64,000 nt of DNA. Origin: Hygrophila difformis (taxonomy: Eukaryota; Streptophyta; Magnoliopsida; Lamiales; Acanthaceae). Position numbers and translations under genes: made by a program. The notes beneath the pieces are model-generated. The model was not told where the DNA came from. It saw nothing but the letters and a program-made list of their open reading frames with translations, and did no database searches. The stretch's first letter is position 1. Each line of letters begins with the position of its first letter. The DNA lies in assembly GCA_030278955.1 (NCBI GenBank), contig JAOANR010000014.1, forward strand, positions 25,484,068-25,548,067. Reading direction: 5' to 3'. Below are positions 45,370-57,349 of the stretch, one piece after another.

Positions 45370-48300
45370 ATGGATTTTACATCATTTAGGAATTGCAAAA
45401 TGGTGTCTTGGAACGTGGGTTGAATTATGGGAGCAAACTCTCATAGGATGTTGAACAAAGTGATTAGAAAGTATAGTCCTGAATTGTTATTTCTGTATGA
45501 GCCACAATCCCCTTTTGCCAATTCAATTAAGATGTTATTGCAAGAGGGATATGTTTCGGTGTACATACAGGAGGCTCTTGGCTCCTGGGAAATCTGGTGG
45601 TCTCTGGGCGTTATCTAAGATTGGAATTCAATTTCAGATACAAATTTTTGATAGCAGAGATCACATGGTTACACTTCAATTGTTGAATGGTTCCTCGGCT
45701 TGGTTCAGCACAACTTTATATGCCTCCCCCAGGTATGGGGAACGAAGGGAAAATTGGGATTCCCTGCTTCAGGTATCTAATTTAATCGATGGTGCTTGGC
45801 GGTCCTAGAAGATTGGAATCAAATAATCGGTGTTGAAGAGGTGAAAGGGGGTCTATATAACATATCTAGAGCTGAGGAGTTGGGACGAGACCAATTGGAG
45901 AAACACAGCGTATTTCCAAATAGCTTGATTGGTGTGTGAGTAATTTGAATTGGGTGAATTAGTTTCCATGTGGTTTTGTTCAAGTCCTACCACGCGTCGG
46001 GTCGGATCATTTACCACTGCTACTATCGTGTGGAGCTGTGGCTAAGAGACCAAATTGCAAGCCTTTTCGTTGGGAGGCGGCCTAGAATGAAATAAATGAA
46101 TATAAGCCGGTTGTGGAGAATGCATGGTCCTGCTCAGACAATGCCAATACCATAAGCCAACAATTGGAAAGAGTTAAACATGTGTCCTTGGAATTTAACA
46201 AAGCACACAGTGGTAACTTCAAATGGAAAAAAATTAAGTTGTTTAAGAGAATTGCAGGGATCAATAAGGCTCTTGAAAGTGTTGATTACGTGTGTCTTCT
46301 TTTACTGGAAAGGAGCGGAGACATGAGCTGGAGACAGTTGTGATCCAAGAAGAGCTACATTCGTATCAAAGGGCGAGAGACAAATGGATAAGGTTGGGAG
46401 ATAGAAACACGGCATATTTCCATGCCCGAGCTAAAACTAAAGGTCACCGAAATAAGATTCATGGGCTTATCATTAATACAATGAATGGACTGAGGATGAA
46501 TAGGCTCTACAGAACCATGTGAGGGAATATTTTCAAGAGCTGTATGCTAGCCCACATCTATCCCTAGAGCAGATGATGGGAAGCTTGGATGAACTTCATA
46601 TGCTTCCGGAGTTCCAGCCTATATCTGTCGAGGTTAAATATAACTTAGACAAGGAGATTTATGTTCAAGAAGTGGATGTTGTGATGAAGGAGATGAAGGG
46701 ATATTCCTCACCAGGCCCTGATGGCTTCCCAGCCATATTCCTCAAGCGTTTCTGGAAATTGGTGGGGGATCAAACTCACAATTTTGTCAAGAATGCCTGT
46801 AGAGTGGGTTCATTTGGAAGAGAGCTTGCATAGGCTCATATTTGCCTCATCCCCAAGGTTCTCGCTCCAGATAGGTTGAAGGATTTTAGGTCGATAACCC
46901 TATGTAATGTTCTCTATAAGATACTTACAAAAGTGATAGTGAACAGGATCCGACCCACAATACAGGCTGTTATCTCACAACAGCACGCTGCTTTTCTCCC
47001 CGGTCGAGGGACTATTGACAATGTTGTGACCTTGCATGAGATATTGAATCAATTATCGGACTCTCATTCGAGGATAAAGGCCTTTATCCTTAAGATCTAT
47101 GTAGCTAAGGAATATGATAATGTGCTGTGGGATTTTCTTGAACGATGCCTTATAGAATTAGATCTGCCCGAGTCTCTGAGAAGAACCATCATGTTTTTTG
47201 TTACTTCTCCGGCCTTTTCAGTATTATGGAATAGGCAGGCCTTGGAACCTTTTCAGCCGGGAAAGGGACTCCGAAAGGGGACCCGCTCTCTCCCTTTTTG
47301 TTTCTCATCGTCATGGAGAAACTCTCAATCCTCATTAAGCAGCTAGTCCAACATGAGAAGTGGAAACCTATTCGAGGGAATGGTTAGGGCCTGGGCATAT
47401 CTCACTTGATATTTGCAGACGACCTTATTCTGTGTGCCGAAGTTGATGAGGAAAGTGTGAATTGTATGTCCCAAACCTTGAAAACCTTTGCTAAAGCTTC
47501 AGGTCTTAATCTGAATCCTCAGAAATCATCCCTAGTGACCTCCAAAACTGTTAGGGATGAGGACGGAACTTGGCTGGCAGAATCCTTCAACATACCTGCC
47601 GTTGAGACATTTGGCCTCTATTTGAGATTTCCAATGCTCAAGGGTAGAGTAAGATGTCGTGATTTTTCATTCATCTTGGATAAAATTGATAAGAGAACAA
47701 GAGGTTGGGCTTGCAAATTTCTAAATAAGGCCGAGCGCCTAACTCTTTATCATGCGGTCATGGCGGCCATCCCCACCTATGTCATGCAACTTCATTAATT
47801 GCCCGAGTCAATATGTGGAGCTATTGATAGGAAGATCAACAAATTCCTTTGGAAGGACAACAACGACAAGGGGCTCCATTTGGTGAATTGGAAAGTTATA
47901 TGAGTACTAAGAGGATGGGGGTCTTGGGCTAAGGAAAGCCCGTCTTATTAACATATCCCTCTTGGGAAAACTTCTCTGGAAATCCTTACACGCGCCAGAG
48001 AATTTGTGGGTTCATTTACTCAAAGCCAACAACACTAACTTCGGAAAATTTTTTGATCCAAGGAAATAGGATAAGTCTAAGATGTGGAAATTGCTCCAAA
48101 AAGTGGCACAACGCCTGATGGATGGTTTCAAACTTCGGATAGAGGATGCGAAATCCTCACTTTGGTTCTCCAATTGGTGGAAAGGTGCCCAGCTAGGCCC
48201 TACTCTCCCATTTGTGGCGGTCCAAAATAGCCATTTACAGGTTAGGGATATCATTCAATGTGGTAAGTGGTTCTCGGAAGAAATTTATACATATATACCT

Positions 48301-49116
48301 GAATCGACCCGTAAGGAAATTGATGACACAATGCCACCTCAATTACATGATATGGGATAAAATCCGCATTAAGGTGCCTGCAGACTGTGAGCAAATGCAA
48401 ACTCATGATAAGGTGCTTTTACATGCCATGTTCTGAGTGTATGGCCATGGCTTCGTGGCAGCGGTTTGGCACATATGGATTGAGATGAATACTCGAGTGT
48501 TTAATGGGAAACCTAAATCTGCTTGGTCCATTCAGAGGGGCATCCAAGCCATGGCGTGGGATATGACCAAGGCTGACAAGGGGTATAACAGGATGCCTCG
48601 GCCAGCCAGGATTGTTCACAGGAATAGGATGGAGGGTGCTGACTCAATTATACACGTGGATGACAGTGCGATGGGCAGCCCATGCCGTTCGGGGTTTGGA
48701 TTTGTTGTTCGGAACACTGATGGAATGCGGCTTGGGGAGGCTGTGGACATCTTGGGATCAACTTCATTGAGGGAGAGGAAATCACAGCCATTGCCAAAGG
48801 TCTGGAATACACAGCTGCCATTGGCCTTAAGAAGGTGACCTGCTACTCGGACTCTTTGCTTTCTATTGAGGCTGTAGAGTCGAATGATCGGTTCCGCCAT
48901 TACGCGTCCATCCTTCAACAGGTGAGAGACCTTCGAGACTCCTTTGAATCGTGTCGCCTATTCAATATTCATCGTGAGGGGAATCAAGTGGCTGACAAAT
49001 TAGCCAGGCAAGGTGCTGATTTGGAGACGTTCTTCACCTCTTGGGCGTATCCACCGGACTTTGTGGTGGGACTGTTAGCTTCGGACGTGGCTGGAAGGAA
49101 CTCTTCCCCAGTCTAG
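45370..49116 (+). pseudogene. LINE-4 ORF2 (broken; RT motif A mutated, zinc region deleted)
   Basis: Starts MDFTSFRN, then MVSWNVG with a TGA. Endonuclease fragments run to about 46080. RT blocks are PGPDGFPAIF, FRSITLCNV, FLPGRGTIDN, motif A as KIYVAKEYD (the expected Asp of KID is Tyr), a shift after GLRKG, and LIFADDLIL (motif C). After PPQLHDMG the frame passes to AVWHIWIE, skipping the zinc region present in LINE-1 and LINE-2 (about 110 residues deleted near 48360). RNase H reads HVDDSAMG, CYSDSLLSIE and NIHREGNQVADKLA, in two frames. It is non-functional. Confidence 0.88.
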
Positions 49117-49394
49117 TTTGAAGGCCTCTTTCCAGGCTCATTGTTTTATTTATCTTCCTTCCTTTGTTTTCCCTTTTGGATTTTCTCTCTTTTGTATTTT
49201 CTGGCCTCGGCTCATCCAAAAAAAAAAAAAAACTACCAGTATCACTCCCTCTCGGTGGCCATTATGGGGATTTGAAATGCAATCATCTCTATTAAGTTCA
49301 TCATCACTATCACTGGACCAATCAATATCCAATAATTAATAAATATAAATATATATTGTAAAATACAAAAATAAATATGAGAAGATAGAGAATA

Positions 49395-49540
49395 CATTAG
49401 CAAAGGTCTCGGGTTCGAGTATTTATGTATGCAAAATTCTACTTTGGGAGAGACAACCCTTCAATGCCCACCAGATCCTCGAGGGATTAGTCTTAGGCCA
49501 AATGTGGCTTGAGTACACCCGGTACACGAAAAAAAAATAT
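49395..49540 (+). mobile_element. SINE-like fragment (second family)
   Basis: GTCTCGGGTTCGAGTA resembles a B box. TATGCAAAATTCTAC and GAGAGACAACCCTTC follow, matching 27416-27475, and an A run ends it. No A box is present, so it is truncated at the 5' end. Confidence 0.5.
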
Positions 49541-50083
49541 AGGGATTGGTGCTTGGCCTGAACCTCCAAACGTTAGGGTTTAATATTTTATTTTTATACT
49601 ACATATAGTTACAGTCCTTGAATCAAATTATACAGATTTTGTGGCACTTTTTTGTATGCACTGGAAATAAATCCTAAATACAGTACAACGTTAGTTTTTG
49701 GAACAACGCAATGTTTCAGACAATATATAGAAAAAAGTAGAGCCCCCAAGAGTCAAAGAGTTCATAATCACACACACTTACACAGCAATAGAGTGAGATT
49801 ACACTCATGCCTTGCATTGGTCCCATGCCACGCCTAGTGGCATCATTTATATGTATGTTATGCTTCATTTTTATTTTCATGATAATAATAATAATAATAA
49901 CGCAAATACGTTGGTGGTAGTGTAGGTCCAGAAAATTTTATCAGTAATGTCACAAAAATGAATGAAAGCCAAGTTAGAATTAGGGACAGTAGTGTTAAGG
50001 CAAAGGCAATAGAGTTAGGGTCCTGAACCCCATGTTCAGGTCAGTTCTGAACCTGCTAGATTTAGGAGCTCGCATGCTGCAGA
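49541..50083. other. Noncoding spacer
   Basis: AT-rich, with a small (AAT) run near 49885. No gene recognised. Confidence 0.45.
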
Positions 50084-50869
50084 CATTTTGCCGCGAAAAT
50101 CCGGATCAATCAATCCGAGAATTCAAACCCGAATTTATTCGGGCTTGGATTAATTAATTTTGTGAAGATAAATATGGGCCCAATTCAATCTGGAGCCCAT
50201 GAAATATAGTCCTGGCGCAATTCATCTTCGGCCCGGTTAAATGAAGACTTCTCGGCCCATGAATCAATAATTTTTGGAGAGAAATCCCATGGCCCCCGTT
50301 CATGTTTGATGAGTCCAACGAAGATCGAATGTGTGTATGTTAACTTGAGGCGGGCCCCCACAGTCATATCTTCCTCCTACAACGCACTCAACACCAACTT
50401 TCTTATTTTCAATCGAGCTACAGCAAGTGCAAACATACTAGCTGCTACGGGACGTCACCCTCGCCATTCATCCTCTCCGTTTCATCATCAGCAACCCTCC
50501 ACCATCATCAAGACTCAATGGCAGTCTTCATCATCAATCTTCGGTCATGATCCAGCTCGATGAGACCGGAGGGAATCCAACCGTGGATCCCCAAATTTGA
50601 AGTAGGAGACCATCGCCGTTGCCAGAGAGTCACCGGAGAAGCCGCGGGAGCACCGGAGCATCGCCGGAAGGTCAAACGGAGCTCGCCGGAAAGTTGGCCG
50701 GAAGTTGACCGGAGGTCGGACGGAACCACCGCCGGTTGCCGGACAAATTTTGGTCAAGTCGGCAGATGGCCGGATATTAATATTTTTGTAATAGCATAAA
50801 CAATGTAGGAGTTAATGACTTAAAATTTGGCTAAGGCATGAAAGTAGGTTCAGTCTACACAGGTTCGAT

Positions 50870-51075
50870 CTACCCTAAACCGCACCTGTCACCTAGACCG
50901 CACCACCTTCAAATTTTGACTGAGGCATGGAGATGGGTGCCCTCTACCGAGGTGCGGTTTAAGACCGCACCACCCCTAGGTGCGGTTTAAGACCACACCC
51001 CCACTCAGGTGCGATATAAGACCGCACCAGGTGCGGTTTAACACCGCACTAGGTGCAATTAAAGACCGCAGATGG
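50870..51075. repeat. Array of GGTGCGGT...ACCGCACC palindromes in the 5' LTR
   Basis: About ten half sites of GGTGCGGT or ACCGCACC, several paired as 8-nt arms around TTAAG (for example near 50958 and 50982). The same motif recurs at 52085-52450 (leader) and 54650-54890 (3' LTR). Confidence 0.85.
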
Positions 51076-51154
51076 CACCTAAGCCAATTTTTGGTGTTTT
51101 CTTCTTTTCTTTTGTCGTTTAATCCTTCTTTAGGCTTGTTTAATGGGTTTGGTC

Positions 51155-51164
51155 TATATATATA
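51155..51164 (+). promoter_or_regulatory. LTR TATA box
   Basis: TATATATATA followed by GACCTCCCCTC. About 80 bp downstream of the palindrome array; repeated in the 3' LTR near 54963. Confidence 0.6.
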
Positions 51165-51530
51165 TGACCTCCCCTCATTTTGTAAGACATCTTTGTGTGT
51201 TTGTTTAATCCATTTCTCTTTCAAACGATCAAACCGAGAGCATACTCCCTCTCACACACCTTTGTGTGTTTGTTGGGAAACATTCATCAATCTTGGACCA
51301 AAGCATCCATTGTTGATCATCAAACCGAAGCTTGAGTGGAATGATTGGGTTGAGGTCAAGGTTTCGAACATCTTGGTTGCTTCCCCTGACGATTCTTGTT
51401 GCGGTTTTGCTTTCTTATCCCTTATTTTCATTTCGGTTCTTCATCTCATTTCTTAATCTTCTACTTAATCATCTCTTAATCCATCTTAAGCAAGTTCGTA
51501 ACCAAGGGATCCATGGCATCCTAATTTATT

Positions 51531-51543
51531 TGGTATTAGAGCC
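51531..51543 (+). promoter_or_regulatory. Primer-binding site, tRNA-Met type, one change
   Basis: TGGTATTAGAGCC differs from the usual TGGTATCAGAGC core by one C to T change. Confidence 0.75.
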
Positions 51544-52084
51544 TCTTGGTTCTACTTGTTATAATCTTTCAAAAACCCTAAAAATATTGATAGTTCGAAA
51601 ATACCAAAAATATTGTGTTCTTGCTTGTTGATGCTCCTACCGAGACCATCTCACTTGTTTGAACCCTTATTATTCTCATTGTGGTTTGTTATGCATGATA
51701 TTTTGGCTTAACAAATTATTTAAGCATATTTAAACTCAACAGTGGGGTATTGTGGGTTTGGGGTGTGAGATTTGTTTTGGTTGTTCTTGATATTCTTGGA
51801 AAAATATTGGTGTGTTCATCTTGTTCATCCCAATATTCATATTGTTTGGGCAAATTATTGTAATAGATTAGTTTTCATGCAAGTCTATTGTAATAGCTTT
51901 GATCATTAAATGTCCAATCATTGTAATATTCGGCTCCTTGAATAGTGGGAAATGATGTTGGGATATTATTAAATATTGTTGTAATTAATTCCCCAAGGAA
52001 GCTAGGACATATATGCGGCTGTAGGGAGTGGGCAGACAAAACAAGAAAGTCAACAATTGTGGGCCAGTCAGTACGACCATTCTC

Positions 52085-52450
52085 TCTCCTAGTGCGATCT
52101 CTTTTACTTGGTGTGGTCTCTCAAACCGAACCTCGACCATAAACCGCACCCAACTGAGCAAAAATTTTACCAAGTCTGGAAGAGGATTCCACCAGGTGCG
52201 GTTTCCTCGACAGGTGCGGTCTATCACCACTTTAAACCGCACCACCTCAGAAGAAGTATTTCCCACCATTCAAGCATTGGTGCGGTCTATCACCATCAGT
52301 GCTGTCTGAAAGCGCACCACTTAAACCGCACCTCCCCTGCCTGAAGCATATTTTCACCATCCAAGTTCGAGAAGCATTGGTGCGGTCTTCGGCCATAGGT
52401 GCGGTCTCACCATTAAACCACACCTACCCTTAAACCGCACCTCCAGGCGA
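52085..52450. repeat. Second array of the LTR palindrome motif, in the leader
   Basis: At least twelve GTGCGGT or ACCGCAC half sites in both orientations, between primer-binding site and gag-like ORF. They would form hairpins in the transcript. Confidence 0.8.
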
Positions 52451-53075
52451 AATTTTTCCCTAGTGTTGGACGTTGCCAACTTCCATCCCTAGTATTATTT
52501 TTACTTCTATATTTTTTAGTGGAATACAATGAGGTGAATATCAGACTGGCACAATCGTGAAACCCTAGCCCGAGAAGCCACTTGAGTATTTTACAATAAA
52601 GTGGATTCGGACTGGCACCTTGTGAAACCTAGCCCGAGAAGTCATTTGAGTATTCGGGGTTTTATCCGAGTGTTTTATTTTGTGAGGTTTTAATTTACAT
52701 TTCCAAATCGAGACCAAATACATTGTTGCTATGAAAATTGCTCGCATAAGGTGTTGAACCTAAAATTGACTGCATTGCATATCACATAATTCCACCTTAT
52801 ATTTTTGAATTGAGTCGAGCAGATACATTTGATCCGTGTATTATGCGTCCGTCATCTCAGACCTCACTCTCTGAACACTTGAGCATTTGTTTGTGATCAC
52901 TGTGGACTGCATTTTATACCAGGTTGTGAATTAACCCAGTATTCAGCAATCGGGTTGTGAGCAAGCTTTATGATTTTATCCGAGTGATCTCGATAAAATT
53001 CCATCTATTATTCTACATAATATTTTCATCTTCTTTGCAGGTGCTATTTGATTTTTCTTTGTTCGGTATTTTGAA

Positions 53076-54227
53076 ATGGCACGTTCAGGGTAACCTTCCA
53101 ACCAGGATCAGATGGACATGCTGCAAAGGATAAATGCTCAACTTGACAACATGGTTCAGAAGACAAATAACATAGGCAGTAAAGTTGATGAGTCTAGAAG
53201 AGCTACACAACTAGAATATCGACCCTTGAGGATCTTAAATTCTGATGATGGAAAGGAGCATACTGAACAAGAATTTTCTGAGAGGTCAAATGACAGTGAA
53301 GAATGTTATAAGGAACAGAGGGTGGAAACCAGCACTGGGGACACACCTTCTAACACTTTTGATGAATGCCAAAAATCTCCAAAGGTGAGATCTTATCATT
53401 TTTCCACTTTGGAAATAGCCCCGAGATTTGAGGTGAATGAGCGAAATTTGAGTCTGCCCGATAACTGCATCAGGCCTAAATTAAATTCTGAGTACATTGA
53501 TCCATTTTGGGAATATGCTGAGAGTCTAAGACCGAGTAAGTATAATATGCACCTACTTGAGAAGTCGATTCTACCGGATAAGATGAGTATTGATTATGGT
53601 CAGTTCAAGTACGTTGGAAAGATTCCTTCGAGTCACGTGCGTTATTTGATCTCAACTTTGGGACTGAAAAGAACCAGGGTGCATCTGCGAGCTTGTCATT
53701 TCCCACTGTCAAGACGGAGATCCTTCCGTGGGCATGAGCATTCACCGCTAATCATTTCTGATGGGATTTCTAAGGCCAAGGAAGTGAAGTATACTCTCAG
53801 TCATGGTTCTATGGTCGGTCCTCTGGCAATGTCTTTTCAAACAGCTTTGAAGTCCAAAGCTTCTGAAGGGGGAGAGGATGCCGCAAAAATCCGGATCAAT
53901 CAATCCGGGAATTCAAACCCGAATTTATTCGGGCTTGGATTAATTAATTTTGTGAAGACAAATATGGGCCCAATTCATTCTGGAGCCCATGAAATACTAT
54001 CCTGGCCCAATTCATCTCCGGCCCAGTTAAATGAAGACTTCTTGGCCCATGAATTAATAATTGTTGGAGAGAAATCCCATGGCCCCCGTTCATGTTTGAT
54101 GAGTCCAACGAAGATCGAATGTGTGTATGTTAACTTGAGGCGGGCCCCCAGAGTCATATCTTCCTCCGACAACGCACTCAACACTTTCTTATTTCCAACC
54201 GAGCTACAGCAAGTGCAAACATACTAG
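53076..54227 (+). pseudogene. Gag-like ORF of unknown type, running into the 3' LTR
   Basis: ATG 53076 (MARSG) is followed by TAA, then the same frame is open from 53091 (next ATG 53112) to 54227. The amino part is predicted coiled or helical and polar (MLQRINAQLDNMVQKTNNIG). The middle has SYHFSTLEIAPRF and FWEYAESLRPSKYNMH. The frame passes straight through the polypurine tract (53866-53878) into the LTR. No zinc knuckle, protease or RT is seen. The family is not recognised; gag is inferred from position only. A deletion joining the gag start to the element's 3' end would explain it. Confidence 0.55.
53866..53878 (+). promoter_or_regulatory. Polypurine tract
   Basis: AAGGGGGAGAGGA directly against the 3' LTR. 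Confidence 0.85.
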
Positions 54228-55326
54228 CTGCTACGGGATGTCGCCCTCGCCATTCAATCTCTGTTTCATCATCAGCAACCCTCCACCGTCATCAAGACTC
54301 AATTGCAGTCTTCATCATCAACCTTCGGTCATGTTTCAGCTCGATGAGACCGGAGGGAATCCAATCATGGATTCCCAAAATTTGAAGTAGGACGCCATCG
54401 TCGTCGCCGGAGAGTTGCAGGAAGATGACCGGAGAAGCCGCTGGAGCACCGGAGCATCGCCGGAAGGTCAAACGGCGCTCGCTGGAAAGTTGGTTGGAAG
54501 TTGACCGGAGGTCGGACGGAACCACCGCCAGTCACCGGACAAATTTTGATCAAGTCGGAAGATGGCCGGATATTATTATTTTTGTAATAGCATAAATAGC
54601 GTAGGAGTTAATGACTTAAAATTTGGCTAAGGAATGAAAGTAGGTTCGGTCTATACAGGTTCGATCTACCCTAAACTGCACCTGTCACCTAGACCGCACC
54701 ACCTTCAAATTTTGACTAAGGCATGGTGATGGGTGCCCTCTACCGAGGTGCGGTTTAAGACCGCACCCCCAGTCAGGTGCAATATAAGACCGCACCAGGT
54801 GCGGTTTAAGACTGCGCGGTTTAAGACCGCGCGGTTTAAGACCGAACCTGGCAGCCTAGACCGCACCCAGTCACCAAACCGCACCTAAGCCGATTTTTGG
54901 TGTTTTCTTCTTCTTTTTTTTTTTTAATCCTTCTTTTGGCTTGGTTAATGGGTTTCGTCTACATATATATGACCTCCCCTCATTTTGTAAGACATCTTTT
55001 GCATAATTGAATGAAATCCATTTCTCTTTCAAAAGATCAAACCAAGAGCATACTCCCTCTCACACACCTTTGTATGTTTGTTGGGAAACATTCATCAATC
55101 TTGGACCGAAGCATACATTGTTGATCATCAAACCGAGGCTTGAGTGGAAGGATTGGGTTGAGGTCAAGGTTTCAAACATCTTGGTTGCTTCCCCCGACGA
55201 TTCTTGTTGCGGTTTTTCTTCCTTATCCCTTATTTTCATTTCGGTTCTTCATCTCCTTTCTTAACCTTCCGCTTAATCATATCTTAATCCATCTTAAGCA
55301 AGTTAGTAACCAAGAGATCCATGGCA
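53879..55326 (+). repeat. 3' LTR
   Basis: Diverged copy of 50089-51518. The palindrome array at 54650-54890 has been rearranged, with three tandem copies of a GCGCGGTTTAAGACC-type unit. Confidence 0.9.
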
Positions 55327-55339
55327 CATTTAAGATATA

Positions 55340-55597
55340 CTACTTCTGTTCTTGAATATTTCTTGCATTCAATAAGTTGTTACTATTCACACAAAGATTT
55401 TTACTTAAAGTTTTATCATAATATACAAGTTAAAATATAGTCAAATGAGATCATGTTAGATTCGTCTTATCATGTAGTTTTTAAATATGGAACTTTTAGA
55501 ATTTTTAATATACCGAATTTGAGTTATTGATGATTTAAAATGTGCATTGAACCGCGTGACAGGTAGGTCCGTCAAAAATAAATAAAAACAGAGGAAG
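55340..55597. mobile_element. Stowaway-like MITE (copy A)
   Basis: Ends CTACTTCTGTTC and (reverse complement) CTTCCTCTGTTT, with TA on both sides. Interior blocks AAAATATAGTCAAATGAGATC and TTAGATTCGTC are shared with 56382-56641 (inverted) and 57625-57862. Its start is only 13 bp beyond the LTR element. Confidence 0.7.
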
Positions 55598-56381
55598 TAA
55601 AATCATACCATAACTTCTATAGCAATAAAATAGAAATAAAATCCATTAATTACTCATTATTTGCATGTAATTATGTATCATTATGTCATCCAAAAAATAA
55701 AAAGGTTACCGACAATCAATGAGTAGAACGCCTCTATTCTATGGACTTAGTGGGTGTTTGGATAAGCTGCAGGAAAATAGATTATCTGATTATTGCGTTT
55801 TCAAAACGCAAATAATCAGTTTAACCGCTAAAAAATTGTGCTGCAAACCTGATTATTTGCGTTTTGAAAACGCAATAGTCAGATAATCTATTTCATATCG
55901 CACATCCAAACACCCACTTATTCTGGAGTTCACCCTGTCAGCAACCCTCCAAGCAATTTTGTCATAATAAAAAAAGAGAGAGAGAATTCATAACTTGAAA
56001 AACAAAACAAGCATTTTATTAATTCCACACAGCATGATTCCACTTTCACATAGCATGATATTGATTCCACAAGGTATGAGAATAATTAAACACAATACAT
56101 AAATTTTAACTCATATAAATAAAAACAACCCATAATCTTACAGCATGAGTTTACTTCCACATAGCATGATATTAATTCAAAAGAGCACGAGAATAATTAA
56201 AGGCAGTACATATATGTCCAAGTGAAAATGAACCCCCATGAAATGCGAAGTGGTTCATATACTGGCACAGTATATGCTGGAGTCATTAATGGCCATTGGA
56301 TCTTACTTGAAATCAATGGTTGATATTGAAGATAGGGTTAAAAATGTCATTATACTTAAAATTTAAATAATATAAAATGTA
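55598..56381. other. Noncoding AT-rich sequence with a MITE and a local duplication
   Basis: Holds the Harbinger MITE (own entry). At 56030-56200 a roughly 110-bp direct duplication shows CACATAGCATGATATT twice and GAGAATAATTAAA twice. No gene. Confidence 0.55.
55750..55917. mobile_element. PIF/Harbinger (Tourist-like) MITE
   Basis: Perfect ends GTGGGTGTTTGGAT and ATCCAAACACCCAC with TTA duplications at 55747-55749 and 55918-55920. Long inner inverted repeats (ATAGATTATCTGATTATTGCG and its complement) let almost all of its 168 bp fold back. Confidence 0.88.
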
Positions 56382-56641
56382 CTACCTCCGTCTCAATATT
56401 TTTGTCACGTACCCACCCTGCACGTATGCCAATATACATTTTTAACGAGTAATAACTTAAATTGTGTACAATAAAAAATTATAAAAATTTGATTGTCTAA
56501 AAGTACAAGATTAGACGAATCTAACAAGATCTCAATTGACTATATTTTTTCTAACATAACTATGATAAAAATTTGAATCAAACTTAAACAGTGAATAGTG
56601 TCAAAAAATCAAACGTAACAATTATACCGAGACGGATGAAG
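56382..56641. mobile_element. Stowaway-like MITE (copy C, inverted)
   Basis: Ends CTACCTCCGTCTC and (reverse complement) CTTCATCCGTCTC with TA duplications. 260 bp. The interior is the reverse complement of copy A. Confidence 0.85.
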
Positions 56642-56700
56642 TATCAATGATTACTTTTTATTCTCATTTTAATTAACATGTGCCCATAAATCTCAATCTT

Positions 56701-56780
56701 ATTCCCCTTTTTTTTCTTTGTAATTGTGTGGCATAGGTTTCCACCACTTATTTCCCGAGCTTTCAGTGGTTCCTAAAAAA
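56701..56780 (+). mobile_element. SINE family S, 5'-truncated copy
   Basis: Only the 3' part is present (GTGTGGCATAGGTTTCCACCAC, then an A run). An exact 13-bp duplication AAATCTCAATCTT lies at 56688-56700 and 56781-56793, showing a truncated insertion and not later decay. Confidence 0.85.
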
Positions 56781-56999
56781 AAATCTCAATCTTGTTTCTC
56801 GTGTTTCTTTTTTACTGTATCACTCTAATTATCGAACTTTTAAATATCGTGTGCTCGCAAAAAAGCATAGGATTTTCTTGCCTCGTCACGTAATTTTTAA
56901 ATGTCAAACTTCTAAATTTTTATTTGTACTGAACTTTAGTTATTACTGGTTTAACTGTGCATTGGATTCGTAACAAATATTTTAAGACTCAGGAAGTAT

Positions 57000-57345
57000 G
57001 ACATTTTTTAAGGTATATGACATTCTGATTTAAGTTATATAACATTCTGTCTTAAGGTATATGACATTCTGTTTAAATTATATAACATTCTGTTCATGAC
57101 ATTCTGTTTTAAGTTATATGATATTCTATTTTAAGTTATATAGCATTCTGTCTTAGGTATATAACATTCTGTTTTAAGGTATATAACATTCTATCTCAAG
57201 GTATATGATATTCTGTTTTATGTTATATAAAATTCTGTCTTAAGTTATATGACATTCTGTTTTATATTATATGGCATTATGTTTCAAGTTATATAACATT
57301 CTGTCTTAAAGTTTGACATTCTGTTTTATGTTATATAACATTTTT
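57000..57345. repeat. ~22-bp satellite, first block
   Basis: About fifteen copies of a unit like TATATGACATTCTGTTTTAAGT with small length changes. Continues at 57866-57945. Confidence 0.9.
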
Positions 57346-57349
57346 GTTA

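Larger units (their letters stand above)
43703..49230 (+). mobile_element. LINE-4: L1-type LINE with RNase H, plus strand, inactive
   Basis: About 5.5 kb with an 18-bp target duplication AACTACCAGTRTCACTCC (one mismatch) at 43685-43702 and 49231-49248 and an A tail at 49218-49231. Eighteen bases precede the ORF1 ATG. ORF1 and ORF2 are full of stops and shifts. The minus-strand side of the target reads GGTAGTT/GATC. Confidence 0.92.
50089..51518 (+). repeat. 5' LTR
   Basis: Contains a GC-rich 5' part (CCGGA-rich, about 50560-50770), the GGTGCGGT/ACCGCACC palindrome array (50870-51075), a TATA box at 51155, then a probable R/U5 from about 51185. Confidence 0.9.
50089..55326 (+). mobile_element. 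Non-autonomous LTR retrotransposon with palindrome-rich LTRs
   Basis: 5.24 kb. LTRs are 50089-51518 and 53879-55326, both TG...CA, about 90 per cent identical by eye. The 5-bp duplication CATTT lies at 50084-50088 and 55327-55331. A primer-binding-site-like TGGTATTAGAGCC lies 12 bases after the 5' LTR. A polypurine tract abuts the 3' LTR. The 2.36-kb interior has one gag-like frame and no RT, integrase or protease. It is older than the gag-only element at 9694-17027. Confidence 0.9.

Noticed and set aside
50185..50800. Several CCGGA-rich short frames on both strands in the LTR
   Set aside because: Diverged copies exist in the 3' LTR with frames not conserved; noncoding LTR sequence.
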